DNA of 64,000 nucleotides from Lindgomyces ingoldianus (taxonomy: Eukaryota; Ascomycota; Dothideomycetes; Pleosporales; Lindgomycetaceae): NCBI RefSeq assembly GCF_010093535.1, contig NW_022985163.1:1274294-1338293 (forward strand), in the 5' to 3' direction. The notes under the pieces were generated by a model, which had not been told where the DNA came from, made no database searches, and was given only the letters and a program-made list of their open reading frames with translations. The first letter of the stretch is position 1, and each line of letters begins with the position of its first letter. A program made the position numbers and the translations under genes. This document shows positions 11,561 through 23,714 of this stretch, piece by piece.

Positions 11561-14500
11561 ATGACAACAAACGATGATGAGATTCCTCCACTCACCAACG
11601 AAGGTAGGTACCACTCTGCATACTGACGCGCGCTTGCTGACTCAATTGCTAGACATCGAAATTCTCTACGACATTGTCCGCCTCGCGCAAACCCTCCCCG
11701 GCCGCACCTTTCGTGCCCTCTTCCAAGCCTACGACAAAGTCTTGTCGGAGAGAAATATCAATCCGGACAATGATACGCGCTATCTCCGCTTTCTGTTCCG
11801 TATGCAAGATGCTGGCGAGAGGGAGGACGAGGGCTTGGTCGACCGGTTCCAGCGCTTGCTGGCCGAGATGGGCATACAGGTCGAATGCGATCCAGAGGGT
11901 GACGGTATTGAGGAGATCACGCGAAATGTGGATAACCTCGTGTCTAACGGGCTGCCCCCTTCGATGCCAAACACACCAGGGCGAATTCGATCGCGCCGCG
12001 GGAGCTTTGATTCGTTCTTCGATGGACCGGTGGACAAAATTCGAGAGACGGACCGTGTGCAGGATATTCCAGCATTCGTGAGACGCGGTGCCCCTGACAC
12101 AGCATCGGATACTGAAGATCTGCTCCGCAAAGGACGGTCGCGGCCGGGATCAGCGGCACGTTCGCAGCTACTGGCCCAACTCCCAATTCGCAATAGGGTG
12201 AATGGTGCCCGTAACACGAGAGTCATGTCCGACAGCATTCCTTCACGTCCAGGGCGCAATAGATCCATACCCAGCCACGAAAGTCTACAGATCCCCTCAA
12301 GTGCACATGCAACAGCGCAGCAGTTTGGGGGTTATGATGGCGATGAGAGCGAGCAGTCGGACAGTTTTGAACGCTCTCATATTCAGATTCCTGGTGTCAA
12401 TGCGCCGATACCTGGCATGGCCTTCGATCCAGCGCTACAATACGTCGGCCCCGAAATGCTCTACCGACCTTCCGACACCCAGATGTTTGATGACGCCGAG
12501 ACATTTGAATACCGTCGCATTCTCACCGTGGCGAGAACCTGCATCCGGAAGTGGCGAGAACAAACGCGCGAAATCACCGAAAATCTCGAAGAAATTAATG
12601 CCATTGCATATGCATTTGATCGACGAATCCTGCTTCGAGCATCGCTGGATTCATGGCGCGTCGCACTGCAAAATAAGCACCAAGTTGTTGAAACAGAGCG
12701 CTTCTTTGATCGACTTGAAGGCCGAGCCGAAAAGGCAAGGAACCTGTTCTTGCTCACTAAAGCCTTCACCCACTGGGCAAAGAGCGCCGAAGACGAGGTC
12801 CTACGAACTTCCGTGGCTCGGAGACACATTCTTCGAACGAAATACTTCAATGCCTGGCGCGATATCACGGCCGTCAACGAGCTCAAAATTCAACACCATG
12901 TCCTTGGTAAGTTCCTTATCACTTGGCGGAAGCGAACGGCAGCTGTGCAAGAGAATGACGGCATGGCCGTTGAATTGTATCACGAAAATTTAGTCAAGAA
13001 AGTCTTTTGGAAGTGGTTTTTCGCTTTTTGCGGTCGCGCCGCCCCGGTCTGGAACAAAGAGCGGCTAACAAGAAACGTTTTGGTGAAATGGGTCGAGATT
13101 GTTAGAGTGCTGAAAGAGAGGGAGAACTGGGCTTCTGGGCGAAGAAATCGAGAGGTTTTGAGAAAATCATTGCAGGCAATGAGGCAGAAAGTAGCCGACG
13201 TACAGACACTGGAATCTCAAGCAGAGGAGTTCAGACGAACAACTCTTCTATCATTTGGACTCCACGCTATCTCCACCCAGGTGAAACTCGCCCCATTGTT
13301 CGCTCAACTCGCGCAACGAGTCCAGTTACGTCTTGTCCAATCGACGCTCCATCGATGGCAGCATAACTCTCTTCTTTCCCGCCTGGCCAAGAATGTTGAC
13401 CGTGAGCGCATCCTCCGCAACGCCTTCACTTCGTGGAATGACCAGCTCCGAATCAGCGAGATGGCTCGAAGAGTAAACGCCCGCGTCCAGGTTGAGGCGC
13501 TCTACAAATGGGTCTTGGCCTCAAAAGGGCTGCTGCTCTTTCGCAGACACGATAGGGCGCTCAAATGCTCTACATTCTCAAACTGGGTAGCCAAAACTCG
13601 AGCGCATCGTGTTAGGCTTGAGAATGCGGAAAGGACGTTTGCTCAATTCAAAAGAGTACAGATGTTGAGGTCGTGTTTGAAAAGGGTTGAGCAGAAGATG
13701 GCAGAGAGAAAGGGTCAAGAATTTCTCGCGCTTTCAGTTTACGAACCGAGACTCAAACAACGCGCCTTCGAAAATTTGCTCGAGAAGCATGACCATCTCC
13801 AGCAAATGGAAACTTGGGCCGAGGACGCACAGTTCTACGTCCTTACAAAAAATGTGCTAAAACGCTGGGGCGATGCAACGCAGCATGCACGCCGCAACCG
13901 ACGACGAGAGACCTATGCGCATGTGAGAAGGATGGTGAAGATGAACCTCGTTCGCCGCACTTTTGGAACGTGGAAAGAGAAAGTTGGCCAGCTTGCCATC
14001 CAGGACCGGCAAGCTACCGAGGTGGTGGAGGATCGTATTTTAAGAGCGAGCATAAATCTTCTGACCCGTTGGCATAATAAAACAGCGATTATATTTAGAC
14101 TGTCGACCCAAGCCTCTCTTAAATACAATAAGAAGCTAGGCACTACCTATTTCGCAACCTGGACACAACGACATCGATACTTGCAAAACCTCGACACCCA
14201 AGCCGTAGCGCTCAAACAAGAAAACACAGAGATTGTGGCCACTGGGGCACTCAAGAAACTAGAGTGGAGGTTATGGAATTCAAAACAGCAAGAGAAGAAT
14301 GCACTTGCGTTGAGACAGCGTAACTTTGAAAAGCACATCAGAGCGATGGTTAGATTCTGGTGGGAGCAAACGGCAGAGAGACTGGCACACAATCCAGAGA
14401 GTCCAAGCCCAACGCCTAGCCCAAGGCATGGCGGTGGCGCGGACGATGAAGGTTGGGGAGGTGACAGTCATGACAGCGACGGCGTCGGCGGTCCCCCAGA

Positions 14501-15185
14501 AGAGTACGAACCCGGCGATGAAACTCGACGACTAGAGAACTGGACCGCATTCGACGAAGGAGCACTCGGCCTCTCAAACCTCGACCTCAGTCTTTCATTC
14601 ACACCTCAACGTCGACAGGCGCATCTTCAACATCCCACGAGACCGCACCCCAACCCCCAACCCCAACCTCCCCTTCCACTCCCTCCGCCTACATCAAACG
14701 CCCGTTTCCTCCCACCACTAATCCAAGAACTCGATGAAGACTTGGACATCGAAGAATCGCGTGTCTGGACTTCAACCCCCATGCCCATGCCTAAACCAGG
14801 CTATCTAAAAACGCCGAGTAAACGCAGTGTCGCGAGGGCGAAGAGACCGGAATTGCCTGCTAGTCCAGAGAGGCGGCCGGTTGTGGGGATTACTGCGAGT
14901 GCGCCGGTGCCGGGGTTTGTGGATAAGGGGGTGGGCATAGGGTTAAGGGGAGAGACGGTGACGAGCTTTGAGAGGAGATTGAGGGAAGGGGGTTTTGACG
15001 TTGGTGGGGGGCCTGGAGGTGGAGGTGGGGGTGGGGGTGGAGAGAAAGGAATGCATATAGGTAAAGGCAGGTTAATGGGATTTGGAGGCTCAGGAGGGGC
15101 AAGGAGAGAAAGGGAAAGGGGCAGGGGCAGGGGAAGGGGAAAACAGAGGACGGTTGGATTTAGGGATTTGGGTGATGCGAGATGA
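11561..15185 (+). CDS. SFI1: Sfi1, centrin-binding spindle pole body protein
   Basis: Exon 1 (11561-11603) gives MTTNDDEIPPLTNE and joins through a 49-nt intron (GTAGGT..CTAG) to exon 2 (11653-15185), for 1191 residues. The N-terminal part (about 15-110) is a conserved helical region beginning DIEILYDIVRLAQTL. Residues about 300-925 hold the Sfi1 array, degenerate repeats of about 30 residues built around LxxxFxxW (for example ARTCIRKW, RASLDSWR, KAFTHWAK, RTKYFNAW), which form one long helix that binds centrin (Cdc31). In yeast this filament forms the half-bridge and licenses spindle pole body duplication. The tail is Pro-rich, then Gly-rich with an RGRGRGRGK stretch. The spliced start is preferred because it puts a normal acidic leader before the conserved domain. 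Confidence 0.93.
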
Positions 15186-15985
15186 TACTTTGGTCCGTTG
15201 GATAGACATTGCTGGGATGGAAAATCAGGTTTGCATATCGGCTGCTGGTTCGGTTAGTGCAAGGTTGGGTTGGTGCAAGGTTGATACCCTGGCGTTTCTT
15301 CTTTCTGGATAGTTCGCAACTTCAAGAGTACAGTAACGTACCCATATTTTGTCCTGCCTGTCTAGATTGGTTTCTTCATTTTGTTGGGCATGGGTGGACT
15401 GACTTGTGAGAGAACATGCCGTCCACGTCGGAGCAGGTCCGCCAACTCATCCGATTAGGAAGTTAGATGTCGTGTGAGTGAACAGTAGAACGTCGGCCTA
15501 GACGACAAACGGGCCTCGGGGGTGTGATTTGGGTCTATAGTATCACAATAAAGTGGTACGGTGATGTTCGAAGACACCTCTCGCATACGCATTTAGGTCT
15601 CCCCGGCTATATTGATCAGAAGTTCGACATCAATGCAAACCATCTGATGACGTCTCGTTTCCAAACTCGACCTCTCTCAGCAATGGGCAGACTACTTTGG
15701 CAGACCCTTATCTGGTGTAGTAAGCGTTCCCTGGTTCCCAATCCATCCCTTCCGCAAACGTATTTAGAGCAAATTATTGTGAATCAACCACCTTTAAGAA
15801 ACTTTCGTTCAGTCTCTAGAAACCTTGCATCTAAGTCCCTAAGCCTGTCGTTGCTTCTGTCGAACTGAAGTGCCATGGCAACAAGAGCGACCTTTTTCCC
15901 TAAGTCTGCATAATTCCTCCCGCGGTGCAGTGTCCTAAGAAATATTGTGCCAATGGTCGACGTCTAGATGTCATGAATCACCCGG
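15186..15985. other. Intergenic, Sfi1 3' side to transposon
   Basis: I see no supported gene. Composition is normal up to the hAT target duplication at 15986, then changes abruptly to A/T-rich, marking the insertion point. Confidence 0.5.
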
Positions 15986-15993
15986 CATCCGTC

Positions 15994-16024
15994 CAGCGTG
16001 GCCAACAGTCCGTAGTACGTAACG
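15994..16024 (+). repeat. hAT left terminal inverted repeat
   Basis: The sequence begins CAGCGTGGCCAACAGT and pairs with 19020-19050, with mismatches only at positions 17 and 27. The direct flank is the target duplication CATCCGTC. Confidence 0.9.
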
Positions 16025-18589
16025 TAACTACGTGAACGTAGTAATCACGTGAGGCGTACAAAAGTAGTTAAAATGTAAGACGTAACTTTTGTACAGTGAA
16101 TTGCTAAGTACGTACTGTAGTACAGGTTAGAGAGGTTATATTTTAGGAGATTTCCCTCCTGTTTTTAGACCCTATTAGCTATTATGTTAGAAGCTTTGTT
16201 TAAGGTTGCGTTTTAAAGTAATAATTAAATAAAACTCTACGTTTTATAGCATAGTAGCCTAATTAGTGTGCTAAGTAGCCCTTTATAAAAATAGTTAACT
16301 TTTGCCCTAAAAAAGCTTCTTATCTTATTAATTATTATAATAAGCTAGATGTCTTAATTTCTTTATTATAGTAGGTGTACAGCCTTATCTTAATCCTTTT
16401 ACTTATTAGAGTTGTTTTAACAAGCTAAGGTGCTTTATTACACTAGCTTTTATTATCTTGCTAAATTAAGGTTAGCTTTTTTAAAGTTGTTAGTGCTCTT
16501 AACCCTAACTCTAGCCCTAGGCAAAGATATATTCTTTTGTAATTTCCTAGTAGACGCGCACCTTAACTCTAGAGCCTCTTTTATAATAGAGTAGAATAAT
16601 GTTTAGCTAGGAAAAAAAAAGCTAGTGCTAGAAAGACTTAGCTATTAAGTAAAGCATAAAAGTTAACTTTATAGCAATTATCCTGTCTCCTAGGTCTAGC
16701 GTTATAGGGGGGATTTAGTGTATAAGGATAACAACAGCACTGTTCTTAAGGTGTAGCTTTATAAAAGATGTCACCTCTAAGGGCAACATAAAGCTGTAAA
16801 AATTATTAGTAGTTATAATTATATTATCTCTTATCTCTAAAAAGAGCATAAAATTAATGCTAGTAAAGATCTTCTACTTAACAGCTTAAGGCTTTTTACT
16901 AATTCTTTTAAAGCTGTAATAAAAGTAGCTAGATCTATAAGAATTATTTCTTATAAAGCTTAGTAAAAAGAAGCTTTTTAAGCTGTAGTAATAGACTAAG
17001 TTATTTCTTAAGATTAAACTTTTAAAAACGCATCTTTAGCTAAAACTTATAAGGTACTTACTTAGAACTGCGCTAACCTTTTTAACACTATACTATCTTT
17101 CTACACTACGCTTTTAACCTATATCTAGAACAGTCTAGTGCGCTAGAAGCAGGAGATTTAAATAATACTAAGATTAGCCTATAGTAAAATTACACTAAGT
17201 GTTAATATATAGACTTCTCTAAACTACTTATTCTGCCTAGGGGTAGTAGCTTATTTTTTTAGTATGTACTAGCAAAACCTTAGCCTAGCTGTGTTAGCGC
17301 AAAAATTAAAACTATAACACTAACATCCTCTACATAGATGCTAACTACTAGCATAGAGACCTCCTTATTAGCTTTAACAATCTATATAGAGACTACACTA
17401 GGGAGAATTAAGCGCTAAAGATTATTAAAGTGCTTAAGGACTATAAAATTATATTTAAATTCTATTACTATGTTACTAACAATATGTTAAATAATAACAT
17501 AGAGACTATTATAACTTTAGCTAAAAAGCTTTACTTGCCTCTTACTACTAAACACTATATCTGCTGCGCTAGCTATATAATGTAAATTATTATTAAGGCA
17601 GTTATATATAGCTAAGGAGTCTCTACCTTTAAAAAAGCTCTAGCCTAAGCTGCTTTAAATAATTAATTTAAGCTATACTAACAGTAAGGTGTTATAGGCA
17701 AGTTGCATAACTTTATTAACATAGTGCTAGCATCTTATAAATAATAATTAGCCTTTATAACTTTTTAAGCTTTACTCTTAGCTAATAATTTTTTTTAGAG
17801 TTTTAGCACCCTTAATCTTATCTAGGACAGTAAAGTACACTAGCATAGTGTATATCTTATACTTTTATGTTGCTATAAGTTAAAGGAGCCTATTAGTAAG
17901 TTTCTATATAAATAATAAAGTGCTAACGCGTTAATAGCTACTACCCTTTATAAAACTATTTTTAAAGAAAAGTAGAAAAAGGTTAATTATCTTATTAAGT
18001 TTCTTTAGTTCTTTTACTTTATAATAAAAAGACTTAAGAGCAACAGTAAGTATAGCTTTATCTAGATAACTATAGTTAACCTCTAGCACCTGTATATAAA
18101 GCTTACAAAGATAGAGGAGAAGCTTAAGGGTAAAAGCAATAATTGCTACTTTAAAAATAGTGTTGTGTTTAGGATCTAAAAGCTAACTTTATACTAGAAG
18201 AAAATTATTATAGATCTGCCTATATTATACTGCGCTGTTGTAACTATCTTTAACTCCTAATTATAACTTGTTTAGTTTAAAGACTACTAGCATAAGCACC
18301 TAGTATAGCACAAGCAAGCTAAGGCTTTAATAAAGGCAGTTTTTTAAGACTATATTAATAAAAAGATAAAGGGTAATAAGAAGAAAGAGAATCTATAACC
18401 TTACTAGCGTAAGCTCCTTAGTAGTAAGTATTATAATAAAAGCTATAAGCAAACTCTTTCTGTTAACATAAGCCTTCTTATAGGCTTAAGGTTATACAAA
18501 AAACAGTAGAAAATAATAGAGCTTTAATAATACTATAATAGCTATATTAAAGACCTCTTTATAGCTAAAAAGGGATCTCTACTGTTCTA

Positions 18590-18795
18590 ATTACCTCTTA
18601 CTTAGTAGCTTAAAGTTAGTTGTTACTTCTACCCTATACTTTTTAAAATTGCCCTTAATTTCCTCTGTATACCCTTAATAAGCTGCAACTGTAAGAGAGC
18701 CTTCTCTAGAGGCAGAAGGATAGTTATAATTAATAGAAACTGCTTAGTAGGTTGTATAATTAAGGCTCTGCAGCTCTAAAAGAACTAGTTATGTT
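18590..18795 (+). pseudogene. hAT transposase, C-terminal dimerisation region (decayed)
   Basis: In the plus-strand frame with GCC at 18651, the reading includes ALNFLCIPLISCNCKRAFS and then RGRRIVIINRN, followed by ALQL, a stop, KN, a stop. The intact counterpart in the hAT C-terminal dimerisation domain has the order FLSIP..S..CER.FS, so the domain is identifiable and fixes the strand. The stops sit where Gln or Trp codons are expected, as C-to-T or G-to-A change would produce. Upstream parts of the transposase are too decayed for me to place. Confidence 0.8.
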
Positions 18796-19019
18796 ATAGG
18801 GCTATAAAGAGTAAATTAACTACTCTAGGGGACTTTATCTAGGCTAAAAAGCTTCTCCTAGAATAATTTTAACCTAGACTAACAAAACTTCTTGTAAAAA
18901 GTACAAAAGTATAAGGATTTTAAGAAGTTACTGTTACGTTATGTACTTGCTAATTAATTCACTGCTTATGTACAAAAGTACTACTAAATCAAGAAGTTAC
19001 TGGCAGAGAAAAGCTCAAA

Positions 19020-19050
19020 CGTAACGTACTACGTACTGTTGGCCACGCTG
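19020..19050 (-). repeat. hAT right terminal inverted repeat
   Basis: This is the reverse complement of the left terminus and ends GGCCACGCTG. The target duplication CATCCGTC follows directly at 19051-19058. Confidence 0.9.
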
Positions 19051-19058
19051 CATCCGTC

Positions 19059-19543
19059 TATCCCGGAGACATGGAGTTGGTCTCTAAAGACTCTCTCATC
19101 ACTGCCTTGACCAGAAGTCCACCAAGTGTGTGGGAGATAAAAACTACGGGTCGGTGGATAACTGCCCGCCGCTTCTCTTCAAACTCCTCGAGGTTTCCCG
19201 CATAGCTCAATAGGCTTGGTTGATTGGCAGAGCTAGAGAAATATTAGCTGGTTGGAGAATCACATCCGAATGTAAGGGTGCGCCGGTTGGAGATATTGGC
19301 TGGCAAGAGAGCTTCTGGCCAGGAATAGGAGATCTCTAGACGTTTCGGGAGGAGGCCGGCCTTGTAGTATAGCCAAGTCCTCTTGGAATGAGCCTTCAGT
19401 CAGTGAACAAGGACGATACTATTTGCGAAGGAGAATAGTCTCCAATACCTCCTAAGTGATATGGAGCAAGTTCATTCGCAAACCCTAGCTGGGATTACAA
19501 AGCGAGGGAAACCTTTTTCCGATGTTTGTTCAACACTACATTC
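19059..19543. other. Spacer between hAT element and MITE
   Basis: Base composition is normal. I see no supported gene, repeat or RNA. Confidence 0.4.
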
Positions 19544-19551
19544 GTCGTTGT

Positions 19552-20145
19552 CATGGTGTTTAATAGAACGTAACTGTTACTGTTAGTAGTGTTTTTGAGG
19601 CGTTACTGGCGGCAATAGGGTTTTGTTCTTACGGAAAGAGTGAATTAAAACAGCCTTACGGGCAGTAACAGTTACTGCTAAGTTAATTAATAGTAAAGTT
19701 ACTGTTTAGTGCAGTTACTGCAGCAACTGGTGTTACTGAAGGCTCTAGAGGGCTTAATTTTGACACAATCTTGCTAATATGCTCTTCACACGATATCTAA
19801 GGCCCCCAGGTTTTAGCTGGAGGTTGCAAGTCTAGATATTGTCCTGAAACTTGTGAGAATAGAAAAACTAGAGGATGAGGCCTTAATTATAAGAGCTCCT
19901 AGAGGCAGCCCTTGACTTCTCAAGACGACGAGAGCTTGCGAGGTGTTGAACTGGCTGCGAGCTTTGAGTGCAAGGAGTTACTTCACTGTTCTGTACTAAC
20001 GATGGATAGTATAGGCAGTTACTGCAGTAACTATAGCCTCATTAACTGTACAGTAACGGAAGGCAATTCACTTTCGTTCTAACTGCTAAGAGATTGTTAC
20101 TATCAGTAACAGTAGGAGCAGTACTACGTTCTATTAAACACCATG
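19552..20145. mobile_element. Non-autonomous hAT-type MITE, 594 bp
   Basis: Terminal inverted repeats begin CATGGTGTTTAATAGAACGT at the left, with the reverse complement ending at 20145. An exact 8-bp target duplication, GTCGTTGT, flanks them (19544-19551 and 20146-20153). There is no coding capacity. The interior carries a dozen or so GTTACTG / CAGTAAC motifs in both orientations, many near the ends, resembling the subterminal transposase-binding motifs of hAT elements. Its termini differ from those of the large hAT copy nearby, so it was probably mobilised by a different transposase. Composition is not strongly A/T-shifted, so it shows little RIP. Confidence 0.85.
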
Positions 20146-20153
20146 GTCGTTGT

Positions 20154-21007
20154 CTGGCTTCGCGGCGAACGTGATATAAGTACTTGACTTACTCAGCCTT
20201 TGCATCTTCGCACTCCCAAGCACCATGAACTCCTCGTCAGTAACAGTGATAGATCGTCTCTCTGTAGTTCCCAACTCGATCATCTTGCTGGAAAGAGTGA
20301 CTTGTGAAGTGCCACCAGGCTACCCTTATCTAAACACACACGGGTGAGAACCATGTGACCAAGAGTTACTTTTTGGAGGGTCAACCTGCTAAGCGGCTAG
20401 GCTCTCTCACCCATTAGCCATTACAGTCTGAGACAATGCAGCTTTCGGCCCTGCCTCCCGAGGCGAAGTGTAGGTCGCCAGCCGAGTTTCTATTGAAAAA
20501 CTGCGTGGTTGCAGGATGACTGCCGAAGGCACAGCAAGCATATGACTGGAATGTGATGAAGGTTATAACAAAGTCGGGCTGCGTAGACAACGGTACATTA
20601 AAGTCGAGGAGGTAAGGTAGCAAAATATATCAGCTCCGTCAGCCAATTAGGCCTCGCTGCGTTTGACTAATTTCGAAATTTCTCGTTCCCCAAATGAACA
20701 AACATCTACACCACACCACCTCCTCACTTGGAGTGGAAGATAAGAATAGAGTCAATGTTTTAGATTTATTGCTGGAACTATGGAGAAAGCTAACAGGATG
20801 CAAATATCGGTCCCAATTGACCCCTGCTGCGTACCAATCACATATTTTCGGTACACAGCAGGCTCATTATTCGCTACCAAAATCTATTGAATGCACCCCT
20901 TATCTAGATAACTCCGCGTCTTGCTCCCCACCAAATCTCGAAACCCCATAATCGCTTCGACTCCATCTATCCCATGAAATTTGTGCAGAACTGCCTCCCT
21001 CCACCCC
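20154..21007. other. Intergenic, downstream of carbonic anhydrase gene
   Basis: I see no supported gene. The short open frames here lack coding-like features. The right part is the 3' side of the minus-strand carbonic anhydrase gene. Confidence 0.4.
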
Positions 21008-22011
21008 TCACTCCGTGGACAAATCATAAATCTTCTGAATTCCCTTCAACATGTCCTCAAAACCGATCTCCAGATCCTTCAACAAACCGTCCTTAAACCC
21101 GAACACCCAGCCATGCACAATCGGAAACTCATTCTTCTTGTAACTCTGTTGCACTGCCGCGGTCTTGATGATATTCCTACACTGCTCCACCACATTCAGC
21201 TCCACCAGTCTATCATACCGCTTCTCCTCATCTTTGATCGCGTCCAACTCCGTTTCATGCAGGCGATACACGTCACGAATGTTCCGCAACCAAGGGTTGA
21301 GAAGACCCATGTCTTTGGGGCTTATTGCGGCTTTGACGCCCCCGCAGCCGTAATGTCCGCATACGATGATGTGCTTGACTTTCAAGTGGCGGACGGCGTA
21401 GTTGACGACGGACATGACGTTGAGGTCGGTGTTGCAGACGAGGTTGGCGATGTTGCGGTGGATGAACATTTCCCCGGGACCAAGACCGGTGATGGCTTCG
21501 GCGGGGATGCGGGAGTCCGAACAGCCTGGAAGTGAACGTGAAAGTGAGTCAGCCAGCCAACTCTATCAAAGGCCCGGTCAAACTGTCTACACTTTCCGTA
21601 GCTCCCAGCAACGGCTGTACGGAGAATTGGAGAAGAAAGCACTTAGTAGAGAAGGGTATTTTTGATCTTACCTATCCACAGATAATCCGGTTCCTGACCT
21701 GCACTCAACTCGTTGAAGAACTCGGGATTCTTCTCCACGTGCTCCTTTGCCCACTTCCGATTATTCTCAAAAATCCGATCATGGCTCTGCTGCAAGTACT
21801 TTCTGACTTCCTTTGGATCCTGTCCCGCCATATTATTAAAGAAGCTCCAGCTCTTTCTGCCGTGTGTCGAAAATGCTCTTCCTGCTATCAGCGGGTGTAA
21901 TTGCGGGCGCACTTGAAATAGCTGCGCAGGTCCCAAAGGAGAGGAAAAATTTCGGACGGTATTGTTTCTAATTACCCCTCGAGCGTGGGGCCACGAAGCC
22001 GAAATTCGCAT
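21008..22011 (-). CDS. NCE103: Beta-carbonic anhydrase, mitochondrial form
   Basis: Exons 21672-22011 and 21008-21525 with a 146-nt intron (GTAAGA..CCAG) give 285 residues. The enzyme converts CO2 and water to bicarbonate. Zinc ligands of the beta class are visible: Cys115 in GCSDSR (with the Asp117/Arg119 pair), and His171 and Cys174 in CGHYGCGG. The start chosen at 22011 (MRISASWPHARGVIRNN) opens an Arg-rich, Ser-rich, acid-poor presequence running to about residue 50, typical for mitochondria. A further in-frame ATG lies upstream at 22086. An internal one begins MAGQDPKEVRKYLQQSH, where the cytosolic enzymes usually start, so alternative starts could make two locations. It is homologous to yeast Nce103. 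Confidence 0.93.
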
Positions 22012-22653
22012 GCCCAAGGTTTCTCCGTGGTTGTGCTGCGGGAGTGTTGAGGTGAACTGCAGAATTCTGATTGGATCTGACGTCAACCCACCCGAAATCT
22101 AAACCTTGTCGATGGCTAGCGCAGGCCAAGAAATTCGACGAGAATGGGTTGGGACAGCTTAACACTCAGTACCTCCACGGACTTGTTTCTTTTTCGTTTG
22201 ACGTGCCGCACGATGATGCACAGACGGGCGTTATTTCATCCCCGAACGTGGGAGATGTTAAGAAAGCGCGATTATCTATAGACGCTCTCCTTGATCGCTC
22301 GGTCACTTTCGATAACAAGTTGACGGGATGGTGAGGACGTCGAGATTCTGCAGGGCGGTAGTGGTCCCGATCAAACATCGACGGTGGAAGATACGAACGG
22401 GCTAATCCGGGTCAGAGCCAGGCAAGCAGAGAAGTGAAGATGTGGACGGAACGCTGGCATGCTGACTTGGTGATGGTATGTTTTTCTACCTAGTGATAGG
22501 TATGTACTTGAAACGTGGGGGTGACAGTCTCTGTAGCGGTAAAGCGCTTATGCACCGCTGCGTGGTCTTGTTGACTCGGTATTTCATTTATGCCGCTGAT
22601 ATCCAAAACTTCTCACTGAGCTGTGAAATGCTCCAAAAATGGGGTGGAAAGCT
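22012..22653. other. Intergenic, carbonic anhydrase promoter side
   Basis: This is the upstream region of the minus-strand carbonic anhydrase gene and the 3' side of the dysferlin-domain gene. I see no supported gene. Confidence 0.4.
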
Positions 22654-23714
22654 TCAAGGATGCACAGCTCCACTTCCACCGAGACCCTCCCATTGATGAT
22701 CCCACTCGCCCGCGGGGTCTGCAGCGCCATCGCTTCCATTCTCGGCTAGCTTGCGAATGTCGCTCCAGTACTCTAACTTCTTGCACTCGGCCTCTGCTGC
22801 CTCCACAGCTTTTAGCAGGTTGTTTATTCGTCGTTCCTCTACCTCGTCTTCAGGTTCGCCCCTTTCCCTGTGTTCTTCTCGATGGTCCTTCGCGACGTCG
22901 AATGTTCGCATGAGGGTAGCAAGGAGTTGGCGACGGGAGTTTTGGAAGATGAGCATTGACATGATGGCCGGTATCTGTGGGTAATTAGAAAAAGGAACGG
23001 TAACTCCACGGGAAGGATACGTACCTGCTCCGCCAAATAATGCAACTCCTCGCCTGCCTCGTCGATGAACCTATTGATTGCCACAATCTTCTCGCGATCA
23101 ATAGCCGCCTTCTTCAGCCTATGCATCAGGGTCGGAATATCCCTGATCTCCTCATCCACCGAGTCCTCGGTGTAACTGCCCTCCAAACTGGCCGGTCCAA
23201 GGGTGCTCGTCCGTGCCAGCGTCGTCCCAATGCTGAATGTCTCCCCGAACAATCTCTCTCTATTCTTCTTGGTCTTCTTCGGGAGCTTCTGTTTCACCCG
23301 CCTCCTCAACCACCGTCTCCTACGCACAAAGCTATGAAACCAAGGGTGATTGCCATGCCACGCTGCTCCTCTAAACCACAAGCTGTACTGCCATCCTTCC
23401 TCATCGACATCGTGGCTCATATCCACATACCAGCTCTTCCACTCCCACACCCAGCTTGGGTCGGGAACTTGTGCGTTGGTGATATTGACGGCCGAGGGTT
23501 TGAGGCTTGCGTCCACCCATGGCGAGTGGTCGATTTTGAGATTCCAGAGGGCTTTGGAGGAGAAGAGTGGGATGCCAAACACAAACCATCCCCGCTGGTT
23601 CTCATATAGGATGTCAATATGAGAGTCTGGTGTTCGCGGAGATTGTTCGGAGGGCGCTTCGGGTTCGAGCTCGTTGTCAGCGTGGTCGACGAGATTGATG
23701 TGCTGTTCTGCCAT
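22654..23714 (-). CDS. Dysferlin-domain (DysF) protein, Spo73/Mug65-like
   Basis: Exons 23025-23714 and 22654-22974 with a 50-nt intron (GTACGT..ACAG, phase 0) give 336 residues. Residues about 38-150 match the dysferlin/peroxin DysF fold in order: ENQRGWFVFGIPLFSS, SPWVDA, then WKSWYVDMSHDVDEEGWQYS and WHGNHPWFHSFVRRRRWLRR. These aromatic-Arg signatures are characteristic. A basic stretch follows (RRRVKQKLPKKTKKNRERL). The C-terminal half is helical and acidic, with a possible coiled coil at 225-310. Fungal relatives include the sporulation protein Spo73 and fission yeast meiotic mug65, and peroxisomal Pex30-type proteins share the domain. No membrane segment is seen. A role in prospore-type membrane growth or lipid organisation is inference. 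Confidence 0.88.

Larger units (their letters stand above)
15994..19050 (+). mobile_element. Decayed hAT-superfamily DNA transposon
   Basis: The element is 3057 bp long. It is bounded by near-perfect inverted repeats of 31 bp (two mismatches) starting CAGCGTGGCCAACAGT. It is flanked by a perfect 8-bp target duplication, CATCCGTC, at 15986-15993 and 19051-19058. An 8-bp duplication and termini starting CAG are hallmarks of hAT elements. The interior is extremely TpA-rich with no long frame, consistent with RIP. On the plus strand the C-terminal transposase region is still readable (see 18590-18795). ACGTA-type subterminal motifs lie next to both ends. No active function is expected. Confidence 0.9.

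Noticed and set aside
11780..12993. Several long frames overlapping Sfi1 on both strands
   Set aside because: Shadow frames of a GC-rich coding exon; the plus frame has clear Sfi1 repeats.
16000..19050. A/T-rich block considered as mitochondrial insertion or centromere
   Set aside because: Inverted termini, an 8-bp target duplication and a readable hAT domain identify a decayed transposon.
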